A stretch of DNA of 16,545 bases from JAAYBY01 sp964654125. Its GTDB lineage: Bacteria > Bacillota > Clostridia > Saccharofermentanales > UBA5734. Position 1 is the stretch's first letter; every line of letters begins with the position of its first letter. Positions 13,464-16,545 of the stretch are shown here, one piece after another. Below the pieces are notes generated by a model, which searched no databases, was not told where the DNA came from, and saw only the letters and a list, made by a program, of their open reading frames with translations. The stretch lies in the NCBI GenBank assembly GCA_964654125.1, contig CAZZGG010000052.1, positions 1 through 16,545 on the forward strand, in the 5' to 3' direction. Position numbers and translations under genes: made by a program.

Positions 13464-13682
13464 CTAGAAAAGTTTCTTGATCGAACCGAAGGCATCACCT
13501 ATATTGTCAACTGAGATTTTTGCCTTGACACCTTCGATCAAACCATTAATCTGATCTTCCGGTAAATCAATTCCTAACACTGATTCCACTGCCTTAACCG
13601 GATCTGCCTTGAACCGGCTGGCAAAATCAGGGTCACCCTTAACTTTAGCCACGATCTCTTCGATCTTTTGCTTTATATCCAT
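13464..13682 (-). CDS. Small conserved protein, Nif11/NHLP-leader-like
   Basis: 72 residues from ATG 13682 with GGGAGG 7 bases upstream (a TTG two codons earlier is the less likely start). Helical and charged, it contains DPDFASRFKADPVKAVES then LGIDLPEDQINGLIEGVK. The pattern F-x(3-5)-DP-x2-A and (L/I)G-(I/V)-x-LP-(E/D) recalls Nif11-type and nitrile hydratase-type leader peptides of RiPP precursors, but the C-terminus IGDAFGSIKKLF has no GG cleavage site or Cys/Ser/Thr-rich core, and no RiPP enzyme is nearby. It is more likely a free-standing small protein of the kind repeated in many clostridial genomes, function unknown. It has its own promoter and terminator. Confidence 0.75.
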   Translation of the reverse strand: MDIKQKIEEIVAKVKGDPDFASRFKADPVKAVESVLGIDLPEDQINGLIEGVKAKISVDNIGDAFGSIKKLF

Positions 13683-13709
13683 AGTCAAACCTCCCTTGAT
13701 TTTTATTTT

Positions 13710-13738
13710 AGTTTAACATGCACCGGGCTTGCTGCCAA
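13710..13738 (-). promoter_or_regulatory. Promoter of the 72-residue gene
   Basis: TTGGCA (13733-13738), 17 bases, TAAACT (13710-13715) on the minus strand, about 27 bases before the ATG. It has the same -10 sequence as the promoters in the 167-bp repeats. Confidence 0.6.
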
Positions 13739-13805
13739 ATTGTTTTCCAGATTTTCATCCTAGGACCTTTTCAGAAGGATGATAGCAATCATTGCTCAAA
13801 ATAGG

Positions 13806-13835
13806 TTGATTATATCCTATTTAACACTATATAAT
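13806..13835 (+). promoter_or_regulatory. Promoter of the Phd-Doc locus with repeated half-sites
   Basis: TTGATT (13806-13811), 18 bases, TATAAT (13830-13835), 23 bases before the GTG start. The half-site ATAGG(A) / (T)CCTAT occurs at 13801-13805, inverted at 13815-13820, and again at 13844-13849, framing the promoter. Phd-type antitoxins repress their own promoters, so these are candidate operator half-sites. Confidence 0.6.
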
Positions 13836-13858
13836 GTTACTAGATAGGAGTTGATATA

Positions 13859-14101
13859 GTGAATGTAAACATCAATAATCTGGTTTCTATAACAGAAGCT
13901 AACCAGAATTTTTCGAAAGTTGCCAGGATGGTAGATGAAAATGGTGCTGCTGTGATACTAAAAAACAATAAGCCACGCTATGTGATAATTGAATATAGCT
14001 TGCTGGAAAAAGAGGAGTTGGCCGGAGACATGGAAGTGCATGAAGTATCCAGAAGCTTTCTAAAAAAACATTTAAGAGCCTTCCAGGAACTGGCAAAGTG
14101 A
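13859..14101 (+). CDS. Phd/YefM-family antitoxin
   Basis: 80 residues, GTG start with TAGGAG 8 bases upstream. Residues 1-48 match the Phd/YefM DNA-binding fold (SITEANQNFSKVARMVDENG, then AAVILKNNKPRYVIIEY), and the charged C-terminal tail (EVSRSFLKKHLRAF) is the part that would bind and block the toxin. Its stop codon overlaps the GTG of the Doc toxin gene (GTGA). The gene is intact, unlike its partner, which could leave it as an orphan antitoxin still able to repress its promoter or neutralise related toxins. Confidence 0.88.
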   Translation: MNVNINNLVSITEANQNFSKVARMVDENGAAVILKNNKPRYVIIEYSLLEKEELAGDMEVHEVSRSFLKKHLRAFQELAK

Positions 14102-14422
14102 AAAGGCTCAGCAAAGAGCATGTTATTAAACTCCACGAAATGCTGTTAGGCGAAACTGGCGGCAGTGCCGGTATTAGTGATGAAGGCTTGTTGGACTCTG
14201 CTTTGAATGCCCCCCTTTCAAACTTTTGACGGAGAATATGTTTATCCGACTATTCAGCAAAAGGCAGCAAAATTAGGCTATTTTCTCATCAAGAACCATC
14301 CTTTTATTGACGGTAACAAAAGAGTTGGTATTCTAACTATGTTTACTTTTTAGCAGATTAATAGGGTTGAAATTGCCTGTACAGAGGATGATTTACTAAG
14401 CTTAGGCACCATAAAATTATAA
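14098..14422 (+). pseudogene. doc: Doc (Fic-fold) toxin, frameshifted and truncated
   Basis: Starts with GTG overlapping the antitoxin stop. The first frame encodes KRLSKEHVIKLHEMLLGE and DEGLLDSALNA, the Doc N-terminus. A run of six C (14210-14215), one more than the frame needs, shifts it to a stop at TTTTGA. In the next frame the protein continues GEYVYPTIQQKAAKLGYFL and then HPFIDGNKR, the Fic/Doc active-site motif. A second lesion is TAG at 14351-14353 in place of a sense codon. The normal C-terminus is replaced after DDLLSLG by residues encoded by the insertion-sequence end that starts about 14404. Doc normally phosphorylates EF-Tu; this copy should be dead. Confidence 0.88.
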
Positions 14423-14548
14423 CCTATCATGAAATACGCGGTGCGATCGTATATTGCCATTCACCATGAAAGACTGCACAATCTATATCAAGCTCCGCCA
14501 TCTCCTCATCACTTATTTTTATGCCTTTGGCATATTCATTGGTATCAA
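14404..14548 (-). repeat. ISAzo13-type element end, left copy (145 bp)
   Basis: Aligns without gaps to 16287-16431, with about a dozen mismatches by eye. It encodes the last 40 or so residues of an ISAzo13 transposase on the minus strand plus the short 3' flank. Similarity begins abruptly at AGGCACC, which is probably at or near the element's terminus, where it cuts into doc. It stops at GGTATCAA, where the chimeric ORF switches to the other transposase. Confidence 0.85.
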
Positions 14549-14819
14549 TGGGCAACATGTTTTTGTAGGGGGACAGCTGGCGCTTTTGCGGCAGCTGCAG
14601 GATCCCGTCTTCAGCTAGCTTTTCTAAAAGGTCCAAGCAGCTGTGGAAGCGGGTCTTGTCATTAGGCGCTTTCCAGTCCAGGTTCTCGCAGATAGTTTGG
14701 GCCAGTTCTGTGCGGCTCAGCTTGGGAAACCTGTTAACTGTCCAGATAATCAGGTCCAGGTCTTGCGGCCTGATGAGCTGCTCACCAACCCAAAACGGCG
14801 GCTTCCATTTAGTTGACAT
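14427..14819 (-). pseudogene. Chimeric transposase ORF: DUF4338-like N-terminus joined to ISAzo13 C-terminus
   Basis: 130 residues. It begins at ATG 14819 with GAGGTG about 6 bases upstream. Residues 1-80 (PFWVGEQLIRPQDLDLII, then FPKLSRTELAQTICENLDW) resemble the N-terminal domain of DUF4338-type/IS4-like transposases, with the conserved pattern S-R-x-x-L-x-x-x-[LIV]-C-x-x-x-x-W. Residues about 91-130 (DTNEYAKGIKISDEEMAEL to HGEWQYTIAPRIS) match the C-terminus of Rhodopirellula-type ISAzo13 transposases. No single family has both, so a deletion has fused the start of one element to the end of another in frame. No catalytic DDE residues remain. Expression would need its own promoter, which I did not identify. 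Confidence 0.8.
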
Positions 14820-15152
14820 TTAGATCACCTCAAAATTACTATAGTTCCTGAGGGTGACTTTGTTAAACGGTTCTAGCTATTTTAGTAACGGATCCTTAAC
14901 TCCTTTCAAAGCCCTAGTCATGGCATAATATGTATTGCTGCCAATTACTGGCTCCAGCCCAGGATTTTGCAGGAAATATTGAAGAAACTGAATATTTGAC
15001 AGAACAGCAATCTATAATTACCATGTGGCTGAACTGTTTTTCCTAACTAAATTAATTAGTCTTGTTTGCCCCGATTTAGGGTGCCAAATGTGGATAAATA
15101 AAAATAGCACTTAAAGGATTGGACTTCAAGAAAAAGATGATAGGAGGATATT
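14820..15152. other. Non-coding region before the YhcG nuclease gene
   Basis: 333 bases without a gene. It contains a TTGACA (14996-15001) and a TATAAT (15013-15018) but only 11 bases apart, so they do not form a normal promoter. A Shine-Dalgarno-like TTGAAAGGAGTTAAG on the minus strand (14895-14909) echoes the end of the 167-bp repeat but leads to no gene. The real nuclease promoter is not evident. Confidence 0.45.
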
Positions 15153-16178
15153 ATGGAATTAGACAAAAATTATTTGAAGCAGATTACAGACATTATAAAG
15201 AATGCTAGAAACAAGGTAGAAACAGCAGTGAATTCTGAACTTGTTATTCTTTATTGGAATGTTGGAAAGATAATAAAGACTCAGATCTTGGGTGACGATA
15301 AACCAGAATATGGTAAAAATATTATTCAGAACTTAAGTCAAGAATTAGTTCGCGAGTATGGGCGTGGCTACAGTCAACGCAACCTCTTCAACATGGTGAA
15401 GTTATATGAAGTTTTTGGTGATGAAAAGATTTTGCACACACTGTGTACAAAATTGACATGGTCACATTTTCGTAAGCTTATTTACATTAAAGAACCATTG
15501 AAAATGGAGTTTTATGCTACGATGGTATTAAATGAGCGTTGGAGTGTCCGTGAGCTTGATGAGCGGATTAATAGTCAACTTTATGAACGGACAAACCTTT
15601 CAAAAAAGCCAGAGCTTACTATTGCGAATGATTTACAGCTTTTGCGTGATGAGAAGAAGATGTCTAGTGATTTAGTTTTGAAAGATCCTTATGTATTGGA
15701 TTTTCTTGATTTAAAGGATAGCTATAGTGAAAAAGATTTAGAAAGTGCAATTATTGCCGAGCTGGAACGTTTTATTTTGGAAATGGGTCGGGACTTTACA
15801 TTTGTTGGACGCCAAGTGCGATTAACATTTCAAGATGTGGATTACTATCTTGATTTACTGCTATATCATCGTAAGCTTAGATGTTTAGTAGTGGTAGAGT
15901 TGAAACTTGGGAAGTTTAGACCTGAGTATAAGGGGCAAGTTGAACTCTATCTGAATTATTTAGAGAAATATGAAATGAATGAAGGGGAAAACCCTCCTAT
16001 TGGTATTATACTTTGCTCATCAAAGGAGGCTGAGGTTGTGGAGTTAATGAAACTTGATGAGACAAGAATACATGTAGCAGAAGTTATAACAAGAACTTTA
16101 GCCCGAAAATTGCCAGAAGCTATTGATAATGCAAAAACACTTCTGGAACAACGTAAATTGTATACGAAAGATGAATAA
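15153..16178 (+). CDS. YhcG-family PDDEXK nuclease (DUF1016)
   Basis: 341 residues, ATG with AGGAGG 5 bases upstream. The N-terminal domain (about 1-150) has the YhcG marks YWNVGKII (34-41), then YGKNIIQNLSQEL and GRGYSQRNLFNM (70-81), and LTWSHFRKL. The C-terminal domain is a PDDEXK nuclease with D234 in YYLDLLLYHR, E249-L-K251 in VVVELKLG and Q262 in GQVELYL. The family is scattered in mobile and restriction-rich regions; its exact target is not established, with roles proposed in DNA processing or defence. It lies between two ISAzo13 ends and is more AT-rich than the central operons, in line with horizontal arrival. The protein seems complete. Confidence 0.92.
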   Translation: MELDKNYLKQITDIIKNARNKVETAVNSELVILYWNVGKIIKTQILGDDKPEYGKNIIQNLSQELVREYGRGYSQRNLFNMVKLYEVFGDEKILHTLCTKLTWSHFRKLIYIKEPLKMEFYATMVLNERWSVRELDERINSQLYERTNLSKKPELTIANDLQLLRDEKKMSSDLVLKDPYVLDFLDLKDSYSEKDLESAIIAELERFILEMGRDFTFVGRQVRLTFQDVDYYLDLLLYHRKLRCLVVVELKLGKFRPEYKGQVELYLNYLEKYEMNEGENPPIGIILCSSKEAEVVELMKLDETRIHVAEVITRTLARKLPEAIDNAKTLLEQRKLYTKDE

Positions 16179-16286
16179 TATGCCTACGTAGACAGTTTCA
16201 TCAAAACTCAAAGCCTCAAAGTATTTTCTTTTATTCTCAGTCATTCCTGGTCCCAAAAATCATTTGTCCTGTACTTTGAGCACCTA

Positions 16287-16431
16287 AGGCACCGTAAAAT
16301 TATAACTTATCATGAAATGCGCGGTGCGATCGTATAGTTCCATTCACCATGAAAGTCTGCACGATCTATGTTAATCTCCGCCATCTCCTCATCACTTACT
16401 TTTATGCCCTTGGCATATTCATTGGTATCAA
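16287..16431 (-). repeat. ISAzo13-type element end, right copy (145 bp)
   Basis: Gapless counterpart of 14404-14548 in the same orientation. Here the coding frame goes on into the rest of the transposase, so this is the parental arrangement. Confidence 0.85.
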
Positions 16432-16545
16432 GTTGACTCTGGATAGCCAAACCAGTCTTTGTCCTGGTGTTGGCGATCAGATTGACAATCACCTCATAAC
16501 TGACAAGTGGCCTGCCCCGCCAGTTCTTTGTTATATGACAGAACA
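16310..16545 (-). CDS. ISAzo13-family (Rhodopirellula-type) transposase, C-terminal part, cut by window edge
   Basis: The frame is open from the stop at 16310 to the window edge. Read from the edge it gives NWRGRPLVSYEVIVNLIANT, then TRTKTGL, then LDTNEYAKGIKVSDEEMAEI and HGEWNYTIAPRIS, the typical end of ISAzo13 DDE transposases (about 400 residues in full). Nothing in this part is broken, so the element may be intact beyond the window. Confidence 0.88.
   Translation of the reverse strand, partial: FCHITKNWRGRPLVSYEVIVNLIANTRTKTGLAIQSQLDTNEYAKGIKVSDEEMAEINIDRADFHGEWNYTIAPRIS

Noticed and set aside
13464..13682. Acyl carrier protein
   Set aside because: Similar size and charge, but no DSL phosphopantetheine site.
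14895..14909. 15-base match to positions 3-17 as a third copy of the 167-bp repeat
   Set aside because: Similarity is limited to a Shine-Dalgarno-like stretch; a match of this length can arise by chance in a window of this size.
14996..15018. TTGACA...TATAAT as a promoter for the nuclease gene
   Set aside because: Spacing is 11 bases, far below the normal 16-18.
1..16545. CRISPR array, tRNA, rRNA or replication origin
   Set aside because: No short regularly spaced repeats, no cloverleaf or rRNA-like stretches, and no DnaA-box cluster were seen on reading both strands.

Overview
The window looks like chromosome from a Gram-positive anaerobe of the Bacillota, probably Clostridia. The signs are near-universal strong AGGAGG-type ribosome binding sites, a YxlE/YxlF/YxlG-like PLDc_N + ABC transporter set, a lipobox lipoprotein without outer-membrane genes, and transposase types common in that group. 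The genus cannot be told from sequence alone. The middle (about 4.4-13.4 kb) is richer in G+C, tightly packed in operons and full of CTGGCC/GGCCAG words. The two ends (1-3.0 kb and 13.8-16.5 kb) are more AT-rich, carry broken mobile-element genes and repeats, and read as accessory DNA.

Left end (1-3.3 kb): a perfect 167-bp direct repeat (6-172 and 2858-3024) brackets a 5'-truncated IS4-superfamily transposase, a lipoprotein gene and a gene for a secreted protein of unknown function, all leftward. Read leftward, each repeat copy is a complete promoter with a candidate operator and a Shine-Dalgarno sequence. The left copy seems to lead into a gene that starts just outside the window.

Middle: two small rightward hypothetical genes and a VOC-family protein (3.3-4.4 kb) converge on a leftward operon (7637 to 4410) of sulfatase, PLDc_N membrane protein, ABC ATPase and ABC-2 permease. 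A divergently transcribed Gfo/Idh/MocA-family protein (7794-8933) lacks the EKP motif and resembles the NAD-dependent glycosidase branch (GH109-like). Its 3' end overlaps that of a leftward SPFH/band-7 protein + ribbon-helix-helix protein pair, whose promoter carries a palindrome over its -10 box. A further leftward operon (13385 to 10244) encodes a UroD-like/corrinoid-methyltransferase-like protein, a CE15-like esterase and a metallophosphoesterase, closed by a strong terminator. A 72-residue protein with a Nif11/NHLP-leader-like sequence lies upstream, followed by its own terminator. The sulfatase, esterase and GH109-like genes together suggest use of sulfated or uronic-acid-containing glycans, but none of the three has an evident signal peptide, so substrates would have to be small and imported.

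Right end (13.8-16.5 kb): a Phd-family antitoxin gene is intact, but its Doc toxin partner is broken by a frameshift in a C6 tract, an in-frame stop and replacement of its 3' end by the end of an insertion sequence. Next come a chimeric ORF joining two different transposases, a YhcG-family (DUF1016) PDDEXK nuclease gene, and the C-terminal part of an ISAzo13-type transposase running off the window. The same ISAzo13 3' end (145 bp) therefore occurs twice in one orientation, flanking the nuclease gene. No rRNA, tRNA, CRISPR array or replication origin was seen.
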